Shown: positions 47,001 through 55,228, numbered from the stretch's first letter. The stretch: 64,000 bases of DNA from Grammothele lineata (GCA_002150815.3 NDFF03000029.1:310001-374000); one strand, 5' to 3'. Made by a program: numbers and translations. The notes: a model not told the origin generated them from the sequence alone.

Positions 47001-48000
47001 TGCGGCACATGAACCACGAACCGAGAAAAGTTGCTCCAGCGTATCTCGCGCAGTTCGTCCGAAAAGGCCGCGGCCTGCAGAGGATTGGCATCCTGTGCCG
47101 TCCCCCCTGCGCCCTCGTCCATTGGACACAGACGTGCATCTTCCTGCGTCATTCGTTTCACCAAGATTTGGGCTGAAATGGGATTCTGAAAATCACAGTT
47201 GTGCGTACGACGCAGTCCTGACCCTCCTGTGGAATCTGAGAGTCGACGTCGGACCGCAATGGCTGGCGGAGGACGCCGCCTTGCCTGATGGGACCATCGC
47301 CGCTTTTACGTCATCGCTGCTGGCCGCGTGCAATTCTGCCGAGCAACTTTTGCATAGCCGCGAACGGTTCCGTGATATACTATCCGCGATGGACCCGATA
47401 GCCTTCCCGCGTTTTGGTTCAACGCAAGCGTCCGTCCACAGCATTCTCAAAACCATCACTTCATTTGGTTCGGATCACGCCTATAGTACCGTCGCTTGCA
47501 ATTCGTGTAGGCAGGTCACTCAAATCGACACCGAGGAATCCTCCACTCTCGTCTGGACGGTGCCGGCCGGAACAGCGAGGTCTGTCGTTGGTTCAAACGC
47601 ATTCTCGATCCAGACGTATCTCGTTCTACTGCTCAACCTCGGGCTGCCGACGGAGTGCGCATCTTGTCGGGTCCCATCTCCGATCAGGACCTGTCTCCGG
47701 ACTGCACCGTCAATGTTCGTCATTGACATCTCGCCCGATAGAAATGTCTCTGTGGAACCCGAGATATCTTTGCGCGTTGGCTCGTCCTCGGTCCAATACA
47801 GCCTTTTCGGCATCATTTACCACGGGGGAAACCATTTTGTCTGCCGATATATAGACTCAGCGGGTCGAGGGTGGTACCACGACGGTATAGAGACAGGAAC
47901 GACGTGCGTACTAGACAGTTACAACGTGCTGGATTCAACCAGCTGTTTGAGGGCAGGTTCTCGGCACGCATCACATCTTCTTTTCCGCAGGAGATCGTGA
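41047..48000 (+). CDS. Helitron Rep-helicase fused to a ubiquitin-specific-protease-like domain
   Basis: One uninterrupted frame of 2317 residues. The N-terminal third includes a Cys-rich segment (residues about 165-185) and the helitron-type WIGEVPAELRDLTYAEELLV (about 258). The Rep part has the HUH motif HLHLLVW (about 718) and the two-tyrosine motif AYVSDYITKS (about 917), which nick and join DNA during rolling-circle transposition. The Pif1-like helicase has Walker A AGMAGTGKS (about 1445), IDEISMIS (about 1525), VAGDFAQLPPAGS, FQNMRQTG and TDFASQGKTRPV with VYTCLSRSSS. From about residue 2040 a USP-like domain follows: NHSCAYDAVLTLLWN with Cys2052, two Cys-x2-Cys pairs (CNSC, CASC) like the USP zinc ribbon, and YHGGNHFVCRYID with His2263, then WYHDG. 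All key residues are present and no stop interrupts, so the element may be active. Confidence 0.92.
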   Translation: MYSNMSKLNIFHSSELSAWPILAGEPVLASFNAKLQEFAAIADVTTRCSGSPHLLAVDVPLEALLKRASFAMLNVYARHHHVAPSHRGRTANGLGEIMREHQCGAHCPRIVPVFHVFALEGSYTYVKPSPLRGGGSDQFPPPPVSKETQASCIRDFCDAVKDSAVCKTPCASCASLTKSVDIQRILQSSISLTPLIRGPHNVDLTRKERRSSTDSIIGLEGPVLYPAAVHIVDGQTYIDICASCLKTLRKGNRPSKSLANGRWIGEVPAELRDLTYAEELLVCRYRRNWCVAHVSKGRQKYLKANVISFEQPIARVYDTLPPHQSELQQVLAILYSGSAPPTNDDFKRTPFLVRHDVVLRALRWLALNNPLYADVTISEENLASYPTTGAPVCVINRVSCDDGVTLAVSEILDDDTDDCPFVVHTLTGVDVADMPYKQRLSESVKYFATGGKALSIGHEADPESIYNNPQLYAGMFPWLFPYGIGAEPRTLGKDGKPRVAHVEFVRWCLHYGDRRFQTDRTFPFVVFCHSQMRRSYTASYLLTRRKNIESITERVRSLNVDALNRLIEKTKDGGRVDASDDEEKPWYEVIGMVDLLSGEIIGSNTRRKHQRTEIRSLTVLDATPAFFLTFAPADTKNPICLKMCGQLVNLDSTRPYNLTDEARIRAIARNPVGAAEYFHYMVECLFTRLLRVGHKDGGLLGPVTRYYGTVEEQGRKTLHLHLLVWIRGNPSPQETRDKIVSDPSFREKLLAWLGSCHTGDFWTGRESDLSAKWENVEPDRIVNGKLKKGKTTLTIVDPASQVTPRPPDVFEDAESLQTWYESLREDADRVVFTSNWHDKDHSHGCMRGSGNNKYCRARFPRETFDETSVDMSTGAIRFAKYEPWINWYCPGLSTSLRGNTDVTCLMSGTMVRAVIAYVSDYITKSALTTHTFFTVIAGVLKRNKDLYTSVDGDLQESARRLLTKMVNALSAATEIGGPAVCADLMGYPDHYTSETFKTVYWWTYAMTACNGLPSDAIPDPFKRSRDDKENEQVMIGLDGAEKIVQVSKVHDYLYRPSHYDNMTLYEFLRRTDLRKLPPSTNKKTRPVADPVDMTAELDGPMAKYACDQRNKLKSDHPSHLDHGIFDVRPDKYYALNWVGGPLPRVDVGDRETYCFVMMVFFAPRGWRNGRELLQESESWSAAFDRTVFSSEHLQLMKNMNVLYECLDSRDDHSAQRRKEDTERPFGGSSYVPVPLDEEEVDALDGYTFGDVTDPNVDLGDHVETEAERRRRRKCENFNKEYDDMQSMLSSLFKSNEQPAQTGQQAPFEPVPGAIYKSPSLPCQSARHWKDLVTEARRVRREAAERGNQGARSAGPSPHSAPHSQEQQSPGPASLRVVSQADVRGNPTEVGVSPRTGNLQDRNIRMLHQTLEAFTLNAEQTRAFIIAAKHLHHRETEPLLMYLAGMAGTGKSRVVMSIMHFLTIRDESHRFIVLGPTGTAASIVGGFTYHSVFGFGYEGDDLLSFSRTSLERVRERLALVDLIFIDEISMISCESMLKISQVLCKAFGVQAHKFGGKSMLVAGDFAQLPPAGSGHSLYSPSVLTGKTAYSAGAQHAALGQTIWHSFTVVVELFQNMRQTGMSALDLAFRRCLTNMRYANCDNEDLKLLGSRNVLHIPEELRAYSIITARNSQRDSINDVSCAQFAKAEGQKLHHFHSVDSWSSSTKSNDSIRKAQKAFDSDWDPVRSSNRISPNLQRALWSLSPTMCDHHPGILPLCIGMPVLLKWNEATELCATNGSEGTVFSWDSHVRPDGREVLDVLFVRLSDPPRSFQLEGLPENVIPLPATKKSISCLIPSRGYITVRIQREQVQVLPNFAMTDFASQGKTRPVNIVHLEHCLTHQSVYTCLSRSSSVASTFIIGHFDTRKITQGASGALRSEFRAIAFLDEITRLRYEGKLPDTVKGFNRQELISSFAEVMGKDYELPRSRRNVRKAPLPTPTDFGPPRFAAHEPRTEKSCSSVSRAVRPKRPRPAEDWHPVPSPLRPRPLDTDVHLPASFVSPRFGLKWDSENHSCAYDAVLTLLWNLRVDVGPQWLAEDAALPDGTIAAFTSSLLAACNSAEQLLHSRERFRDILSAMDPIAFPRFGSTQASVHSILKTITSFGSDHAYSTVACNSCRQVTQIDTEESSTLVWTVPAGTARSVVGSNAFSIQTYLVLLLNLGLPTECASCRVPSPIRTCLRTAPSMFVIDISPDRNVSVEPEISLRVGSSSVQYSLFGIIYHGGNHFVCRYIDSAGRGWYHDGIETGTTCVLDSYNVLDSTSCLRAGSRHASHLLFRRRS

Positions 48001-48164
48001 CGCTGCTCGAGACGTTGCTCGCTTCCCCGTGCCGCCGCGTCTCGAACTTACTCTTTACCTTCTTCCTACTTTGCGCGGCACGCACCAACCATCATCCTAT
48101 TCTCATCTTCCAACTCCCTTTCTCCTGCCCTTCTCTTCTCTTCTTCTCGAGTCTCCCTACAACA

Positions 48165-49202
48165 ATGGGCCCGTCGCGCACATCAGTTCCTATCACACCT
48201 ACATATGCGGAAACATTCCAACCCTCGTGTTCACAATCGTCTTCCCTCGTTGAGACGTTGGTACGTACTCGTAACACCTTCGTCAAACCGCCTTCACTCA
48301 AGCTTTTGCAGGTCAACTTGGAGGCGTCTACTCAGGACATCGACACGGCCCACGACGACCCATTACGGTCACCAGTAGCCGAACGCGGCGAGGCCCCCAA
48401 CCGCGACAGCGCTCGCATCCAGCCTAGAGTATATCAAGTCGACTCTGCTGGCAGCGACGATTCCGGTCCGCCTCCTCTGGAACGTGTCAGCTCGAGCTGC
48501 GATGGAGCTCTACCCATCCCCATTCCTGCAGAGCCGACTGCCGTCGGTCCAGCCTCATCTTTACAATACGACCGGACAAACGTCGACGACATCCCCCGCT
48601 TCTTTATACACAAGTGCCACCCCTCACCTAGGCTGAAGACGACTTCCTCAATCGACGACGGTCGCTGGAAAAAAGAGGTGGGCATTCTTGTTTCGCTGAC
48701 GCTTCATACACTCATTACGTTCTTCAGCTCGAGGTCGCAAGGAGAATTCTCAACATGGAATCGGACACGTTAGAATCAAAGGTGAGAGAATATCACACGA
48801 CGCGAGTGGCCGTACTGACGGTCAAGGTTTTGTGCTCACAGATCAACCTAGAGTCTCTGCCCTACACTGAGGGAGAGTTGTCCCCGTTTCACCCTGACCT
48901 CTTCGACGCGATGGGAGCGCTGCGGGACATCGGTAACGTGCGTTCGATGATTGCCCTTAGTTCCGCTGGCTCACGCCATCCAGATCCATCTCCTTTGTAC
49001 ACCCTTCGTGGAAGAAGCCTGGCGCGGCCCTACGCACGTACGCGTGGTCATCTCGGACACTACCGAGCTGCCTTCCTTGAGACCTCGTATCGCGGAACTT
49101 CGCGCACGGATTCTCTCTCGCATCACCCCAATCGTATCTGCAAACCTCACGCGCATTATGGTAGAAGAACTCTGCGCTTCGCTTTCGAACACAGCGATCT
49201 GA
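48165..49202 (+). CDS. Helitron-block protein of unknown family
   Basis: Multi-exon gene just downstream of the Rep-helicase: 48165-48260, 48312-48677, 48728-48781, then exons from about 48841 to the stop at 49202. The first two thirds are Ser/Pro-rich and acidic (SVPITPTYAETFQPSC, STQDIDTAHDDPL) with little predicted structure. The last exons give a more folded segment: RRILNMESDTLESK, then PFVEEAWRGPTHVRVVISD and IAELRARILSRITPIV. It does not carry the Gly-Asp-x-[VI] element of its neighbours and I recognise no family. It may be an adaptor encoded by the element. Splice joins are by consensus only. Confidence 0.5.
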
Positions 49203-49339
49203 TGGTCGTGTATTTGTACTGTTACTTCACTCGGTTTGTCCATGTAACGTATTGTCAGCCTCGTCAGCCGCCTCCGTCTGTCTGGGTGACCATAGAGTTT
49301 ATACATTCATGTTTCCTTCATCCGTTGATACATCCGACC

Positions 49340-50181
49340 ATGTCCGTTGCACTGCGAACACCCACCATCACTATCGTCCCCGACTGGGATTGCCTGGACT
49401 TACCACTCGAAGAAACGTTACTCGATGCGCACGCGTTTGACAAGCTGTTCGCAGAGGAGGAACCACCGTTCTACGCCCGATGGGCGATTACCGACCCGGG
49501 GTAAGTGACCTCTCGCTGTCTAGGACAGATTTCTTGCCAACCATGCGACATCTTAACAGGCGATTGGGGCAAGTGCTACAGATGCTGCTCACTCAACGCA
49601 ACAGATACGTGATGTCTCAAACGCCATGCGACGCGTACTGGGCGGGTTGTGCTGGCGGCGACGTTCTATTTCGCGACGGCTTCCCCATCTTTTTTTGTGC
49701 GGCAGGGCTTCTCCAATCGACAACCGTCCGCCGCACATCTTCGGACGGCTGCAGAGAATTCCAGGTCCGAGTAGAATTACAAGGAGCCGAAGAAATCAGA
49801 GCAATGGCGTCCTTGGAGAGGCGTTGCGCAGACTATTATGGTGAGCCGGGCTTATTCCGGTCCCACATCGGCTCCGATATTGACCGGATCCAGGACCGCG
49901 GACATCATCGCGCACGTTATTCGCGTCGCGTGTACTCCATGGGTACCAAACAGTGGGTGCATTCACTCAGAAATGTTGCTGTCTAATCGTTGTGACAGGA
50001 TTTTGGGAGTGTGATGAACCTGTCCGGACCGGGCAACGTCGTTCGTGTGTCATCGAGCATGCTCCAAGCCGGTGATATGGTGGTCGTGCAATTCACTTAT
50101 CGGAGACTGACCGAAGAAGGGAGGGCTGTTGGACGTTTCTGGGTCGAACATCTCGGACTTCTGAGCCGTTTGCAACTGTGA
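49340..50181 (+). CDS. Helitron-associated beta-rich protein family, copy 4
   Basis: The start MSVALRTPTITIVPDWD is followed by a 54-residue first exon; the second begins RLGQVLQMLLTQRNRY and contains FRDGFPIFFCAAGLLQS and FQVRVELQG. After one or two introns (about 49840-49998, joins uncertain) the last exon carries the family end: SSMLQAGDMVVVQFTYRR, then FWVEHLGLLSRLQL at the stop. The C-terminal element matches the other copies in order and spacing (Gly-Asp, alternating hydrophobics, a Phe strand, then a Leu-x-Arg end). Function unknown. Its stop lies 73 bases from the stop of the next, convergent gene. Confidence 0.5.
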
Positions 50182-50254
50182 CGTGTGATGTATTGCGGAG
50201 TGTATATCACGGACACTACGCGCGATGGATGCCAACTATCGAATCTGGGGAACA

Positions 50255-51563
50255 TCACGCCATAGCCACCTCTTCGGCCGGGATGTCCAAACCATCTTCC
50301 ATCGGAGCTTGGTTGCCGTCACCGATAACAGCGCCGCCTGCACCGGGAGCAGGGGTCAGGCCTTCAAATAGACCCTGAAAACGGTCAACAGACGTCGGCG
50401 ACGACGACAAGTCAAACTCACCTGGACTTCGGCGGCAGCCATTAGACGCACCACCTTGCGCGGCTCGAAGAAGACTTCCGCACGCGCTCCCTTACTAGAA
50501 CGCCTGTACAGAACTGAGATGGCGACCGAAACGTCTACCAGGTCGCCCTTACGGATGGCCGTGGCTGAGGTCTTACGTACAACCCCAGAAAGGTTCTGCG
50601 TCGCAGCGGACACACGATTAGTGATGCGCCACATTGAACTCATGCGGGCAAGCTTTCCCAAAGGGTCCTCCCCGGAGAGAACGACGGACGCAGGAACGGT
50701 CTGCGCGTCTTCGCGGATCTATGGCCTGGCGTTAGACACATTAAATGCGATGAAGGGGCACGAACCTTGGTAAAGACGGGGGCACTGAGGAATACCGTCT
50801 GAGGGCGGGGGGCGTCACGTTGTTCGACGTTGAGGGTCTCGAGGATGGCGGTGCGCAGGTTATGGACGGCCTCGCATTGGGGTTTGAAGGCATCCTCGCA
50901 ACCAGCCGAAATGAGGGTAAGGTGTGTCCGAGCCCTCATCGCTCCTTTCACGGTTCTGTATATGATGACCGAAGTTAGAAAGGTCCACGATTAAGGAGTC
51001 GACTCACCCATCCCAATCCCCAACGACCTTGAGATTGTGGCTGCCCACCACACCTGTGAGTCGAAGGACGAGCGACTTGATGGCAGCACCATGATTGGAT
51101 ACATCGGCCTTGACGTACACGGTGGCCTTGCCCGTACGTGGGTGTGGCTCGACTCCGACATATTCGAACACGGACTCGAGGTCGGTCGGAACAAGGCGGG
51201 TGGGCGGCAACGTCTGGGCAGATGGCTCCCGGTCTGAGACTAAGCGGCCGGCGTCTGCCGGCCACTTCTCGCGAGCGAGGACGCCGTCGTCACCTGAACC
51301 AATGAGTCAGCGAAATGGGCGAATCTGGGATACCACATACAAATTACAAAGGCCATTGGAAAATAGAGTGCGACGAAACGAGTGGGCGGTAGGGTGTGAA
51401 AAATGCGCTTCTTACGTTACGTTCGAGAGTTTGCACTTTATATGTACCGGCACCTGGCCTTCTCTGCCTGCATGGAGACGTCTCAGCCTTCACCGTGCTG
51501 GTCTTCACCAAAGTGTCCCGCTCCTCCACTCCCAGTTCGGTTTGGACGCCGCTTGCCCTCCAT
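50255..51563 (-). CDS. Helitron-associated beta-rich protein family, copy 5 (opposite strand)
   Basis: The only minus-strand gene of the block. The first exon (51563-51494) encodes MEGKRRPNRTGSGGAGHFG; after a 200-nt intron the main body runs from 51293. It contains SVFEYVGVEPHPRTGKATVYV, KSLVLRLTGVVGSHNLKVV, TRAHL-type strands (THLTLISAGCEDAF) and FLSAPVFTKIRED. The family end is IRKGDLVDVSVAISVLY, then AEVFFEPRKVVRLMAAAE, followed by an extra Gly/Ala-rich acidic tail (PAPGAGGAVIGDG). It is longer than the plus-strand copies. The first exon and its long intron are the weakest part. It shares an upstream region of about 130 bases with the divergent gene at 51695. Confidence 0.5.
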
Positions 51564-51694
51564 GGCACACGGCCGAATGGAAGACGGGGTCCGTCGTCTT
51601 TGGCGGCCGAACACTCGAGGACACCGTCACACAACGCACTTTAACCGTTCGCGCAACAAGGCGACGACGCTGGATATCCCCTTCCTTCCCTATC

Positions 51695-52859
51695 ATGTCG
51701 TCGAGTGTCTCACGCAAGAGAGCCAAAGACGCAGTCGCTGCCAAGTCCAAGAGTCAGGATGGTCTTCAGGAGCAAGATGAAGAACAGGAGACTCACGGCT
51801 TAGGATCGCCGTCAAAGAAAGCAAGGTATGCATCGGTTCACTTGACGATTACGCTCTCACACAACCTTTGGTAGGACGGAATCGACAGCAACGACCACTC
51901 CCACCTCGACCACATCCACCGTCAGCACCCCGCCGGCCACGGCGCAGGACGTGGGCGTAGGGTCTGAGGACTTTGTTGCAGACGTCGACATTTCGGAAGA
52001 ATTGCATCGGTAAGTGCCTAGTTCCGCCGTATACCGTCGTCGAAGCTTCACCTGTTGTGCTGCAGACGCCTGGTGACGCTCGTCAACTTGTGTGACCCAG
52101 GTGCGAATCGATACGCTCCCACTAAGATCCCTCCAAAGGCGACCTGGGGGTATAGGACAAAGAAGGCGAACCTCGGCAGATTCCTGGTGTCGGACAACAG
52201 GCCGGTCGTCGTGTTCTTTGTAGGAACGGTACGCAAGCGATGGTTCTTCACGCGCGAAGGTGATCCCGTAGAGAAGCCGTACGTTGGCGTCGTACCTATC
52301 CGCACATCGGACAAGCTCGCGCTCAAGACACTGTTGGCGAAATCGGTGCCCACGACGGGTGAGTCTTTAACCGATCGCGATATAGGTTTAATCATTAATG
52401 TATATAAAGAACCCGAGGACGACATCATCTACGCGTCGAAATTCATGACTGTACGGTCAACCGACGTGAAGAACACTAAACCTCAGGTATGCTGTCTAGC
52501 GTAACGAGGCACAGACGCTGAAATTTTCGTTGCAGGTCAGGATGTTCTCAGATATCTACGACCTGACGTCCGTCGTGAAGAAAGGGGAGACCCCCGAAGA
52601 GCTGGCAGTGCGCATGATCAACCCCGGCGACCTCGTGCTTATCGACGCGTACCTGACTCGCTACCCGACCAAGGGCAACACCTCCGAGAATACGGACGAA
52701 CCTGACTCTGTCGAGAGAAAGTCAGAACCTCCTTCGCCTACGAAGAAACCGGAATGGACGACATGGAACACGACGTTCGAGCTACGAACGTTGAATGTCC
52801 TGCACTTTGGCAACGGCGAAGAGCAGGTCGCTCGAATTCTTGGACCGTCGGGGTTCTAG
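51695..52859 (+). CDS. Helitron-associated beta-rich protein family, copy 6
   Basis: Four exons (51695-51825, then joins near 51877, 52067 and 52535, stop at 52859). The N terminus is basic then acidic and disordered (MSSSVSRKRAKDAVAAKSKS), with RKRAK and KKAR as possible nuclear localisation signals, followed by a Thr/Ser-rich linker. The folded part has LVTLVNLCDPGANRY, NRPVVVFFVGTVRKRWFF and YVGVVPIRTSDKL. The last exon gives VRMFSDIYDLTSVV, INPGDLVLIDAYLTRYP and WNTTFELRTLNVLHFGNG. This is the copy with the clearest two-part beta pattern. The resemblance to an OB fold is suggestive, not proven. Confidence 0.6.
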
Positions 52860-53054
52860 GACTCCTTCCGTACACGACTACTCCGTCATTCACTTGCGCC
52901 TTCCGCGCGGATCCCTGTCATCCAACCTCCTGTCGATTTGTGTTAGGATGTATGCCGTCTTTCCGTCTGTAACGTAACATAGCCGACAATGCGATACCCT
53001 GCCCCCCCTATATGCCCCTCTCGCGGCTGACTGACAGTGCTGATCGCTGCGACT

Positions 53055-53062
53055 TATTTAAG
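53055..53062 (+). promoter_or_regulatory. TATTTAAG box upstream of the gene at 53095
   Basis: The same octamer as at 41022-41029 upstream of the Rep-helicase gene, here 33 bases before the start codon. It probably serves as a TATA element. Sharing it suggests that block genes may be expressed together. Confidence 0.45.
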
Positions 53063-53094
53063 GGAGACTCACCGTTCATAGTGACGCAAACAAA

Positions 53095-54010
53095 ATGGTG
53101 TGGAAAAAGTACGTATCTTCGCCGTTCTCATTGATGTGCTAACATTCCATGTAGGTTCGATCTTCGTGTACGAACGGCGGTCGTTGAGGCCCTGGACTTC
53201 CCCGCGCTTCTGGGTCTCCGCGCAACCTCGAAGGATACGTTGTCCTTTGTGAGCGAACATCTGCGCTCGAAATACGGGGATATATTGGCAGCCTACGCAC
53301 CACGGCCATTCGCGCTGCGGACGCTCCTGCGCGACGCAGACGCGTTCGTCGGCGGAGTTGCGGCGACTCGCCTTTTCCTCCGTATGCCGCCGAACGCAAA
53401 CGAGCCCCTGTTCATATTCACCCCTGCAAACCGTTTCGACTATGTCGCTAACGGAATCAAAGAGGACCAGCGTGGCGTCCATCGGAACGGACGTGAAATC
53501 TACAACAGCGACCGCGGGGCGTTCTGGATCAAGTCTTTCCGCACGGTACTTGGAACGATCGTGCTCGTCCAAAGCCTGACCGGCGACGCGCTTCTGCCGA
53601 TAACGCTAGGGAACAACACCGCGCTCGCTTGCTACATCAACTGCACGCACTTCGGTGTGGTTTGGCCGCAGCTGACATTCCGGCACCGTGCTCTTGCCGG
53701 GGAGACAATGCCCCGCCGGTCGACATTGGACCCGCAATTCGACGGACTGAACCTGTCGATCGAAACTTGGGCATGGATGTGGCCGGACTTGGGGTATGCA
53801 CCGCATACGTGTGCGGCTGGCCGGGGTCTATGCCCCTGTTACCGGCGCCGGCCTACAGACGAACATGCATTATCCGCCGCCTTCGACCCCTTTGGACAGC
53901 GCGCTCTGCTGTCATCATTCTCCTTTTCCTTCGACAGGAGAGCTTGCCGCGGAGCGTGCGTCACGGACGCAATGGTGAGCTTATGGACGGACTTGCCGGA
54001 CCGCATATAA
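53095..54010 (+). CDS. Helitron-associated F-box-like / nucleotidyltransferase-like protein, copy 3
   Basis: Two exons (53095-53108 and 53155-54010) give 289 residues. The N terminus (VRTAVVEALDFPALLGLRATSK) matches the F-box-like start of copies 1 and 2. The motif DAFVGGVAATRLFLRM, then EPLFIFTPANRFDYV, occupies the place of the Gly-Ser plus Asp-Leu-Asp motif, but Ser is Val and both Asp residues are lost (LFIF), so this copy cannot use that chemistry. Near the C terminus there are CAAGRGLCPC and RRACRGACVTD, the latter equivalent to the Cys pair of the other copies. It is followed after 45 bases by copy 7 of the beta-rich family, the same arrangement as at 36203-38104. Confidence 0.6.
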
Positions 54011-54055
54011 GGTACGTCTCTCGTCCATATCCTCCCCGCTACTGCCTACCCTGCC

Positions 54056-54795
54056 ATGAGGTTCATCGCACTATCCCCCAGTCCCCCTGTTAACGACGCC
54101 GTTTCCGTAGAGGACGACAACGATCCAACAGATGATCCGTTCACCATGGTCAACGACGTATGGCTGACAAAGAAGGATATCAAGTGAGTACGGCGTCTTC
54201 TACTTAGGCTCAACTGACATTCGTTCAGACGTTGCACGTCACATCTCTCCGTCTCGGACAACCGGCGCTCGCTCTACTCGCTCGTGAACATTCCCTTTCA
54301 TGACTCGGCTTGGTCGCCTGTACGACTCTCCCGTTCCACGCTTCTGTCTTCTGGAACCCCTATCAGGGTTCGTTTCGTTGGTGGCATTATCGCAACATCG
54401 TTCTCCGTAGACGCTCAGGGCTCACAATACCGCATCACGGCGGAGTATATGCGACTGGCGGACTATAACGCCTGCGCAGCGGTGATTCAACACTTCAAAG
54501 GGCCCGCTGAACCGATCCCCAACGACTTCATTGCTATCAAGATGATACAGTTGCCACGCCAGGTGCGTCGGGGCGTCGCTAATAGGACCTCTTGTTAACC
54601 CATATCTAGGGTTTCGACGCGGTCCACGCTTCTACCCGCCTCATCCAGCCTCATTCCCCTCGCATTCCTTTCCAAAGCCTTGCAGCTAAGGACATCGTCG
54701 TGATTGATTGCGCTGTTACAATGAACAGCGAAAGGAATATCGTGTTCGAGATGGTCGAAGTACATGTGATCGCACGCTGCCCTATCGTTCTATAA
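54056..54795 (+). CDS. Helitron-associated beta-rich protein family, copy 7
   Basis: Three exons: 54056-54183, then from about 54229 to 54560, then about 54610 to 54795. An acidic N-terminal tail is followed by RCTSHLSVSDNRRSLYSLV, which aligns with copies 1 and 2, and then GTPIRVRFVGGIIATSFSV, the clearest form of the first strand pair. The last exon reads AAKDIVVIDCAVTMNS, then VFEMVEVHVIARCPIVL at the stop. In place of Gly-Asp it has Lys-Asp. Together with the gene at 53095 it repeats the pair at 36203-38104. The downstream 430 bases lead into the raptor gene. Confidence 0.6.
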
Positions 54796-55228
54796 ACTCG
54801 TGTATAAACCCAATTTGTTATATCTGACTTGTGTTATCACCTAAGTTACCGCGCTGTCGGTTTGGCAAACGTGAATCGGAATTGGCGTGCCTTGCATCGC
54901 CGCTCAAGACAGCAAGTATTTGTAAGATACATAGTTGTAAGTGGACTTAAGTTAGCTCGCGCTTTAGTCTAGCTTATTATCACGTTGAAATCGGCTACAA
55001 TTGTGCTAATCGAGTAATAAGCGTCTTTTCATCTGCAATGAAGTACTGATTGAAAACGTCATCGTTGACTTGTTCCTAGGACATCGATCCGGCACCGAGG
55101 TTAAGGTATCCTCCTCCTCTTCATCTTCCGACGTCTCCGCCGCCTCTGTTCGAGTCTCGCCCTACGGCCTCTTTGTACGGGTGCCCTTTTCTGCGGAAGC
55201 TGCGAGGAGGGGGACGTGATTGAGCGGC
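54796..55228. other. Junction between the Helitron-like block and raptor, no gene seen
   Basis: AT-rich at first, then GC-rich near 55100. A Helitron 3' end (hairpin followed by CTRR) is expected here or nearby if the block is one element. Several CTAA/CTAG words occur, but none has a convincing hairpin in front. The last 130 bases are probably the raptor promoter and leader. Confidence 0.35.

Larger units (their letters stand above)
36203..54795 (+). mobile_element. Helitron-like rolling-circle element with accessory genes (coding extent only)
   Basis: The span covers twelve genes between dynactin p150 and raptor. The core is the Rep-helicase gene at 41047-48000. The eleven others include seven members of one apparent family (37307, 38253, 39178, 49340, 50255-51563, 51695, 54056) and three of another (36203, 39633, 53095), with one unrelated gene (48165). 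All but one run on the plus strand, with short gaps. Helitrons have no target duplication or inverted repeats: they start with TC and end with CTRR after a hairpin. I could not pick out true ends, so the real element is larger or smaller than this. Placing all these genes in one element rests on family sharing and on the housekeeping genes either side. It could instead be two or more nested elements. Confidence 0.6.

Noticed and set aside
53095..54010. Active nucleotidyltransferase
   Set aside because: The acidic pair and the Ser of the motif are missing in this copy, so only homology, not activity, can be claimed.
54796..55080. Helitron 3' end at one of several CTAA or CTAG words
   Set aside because: None has a clear GC-rich hairpin 10-15 bases before it, so choosing one would be a guess.
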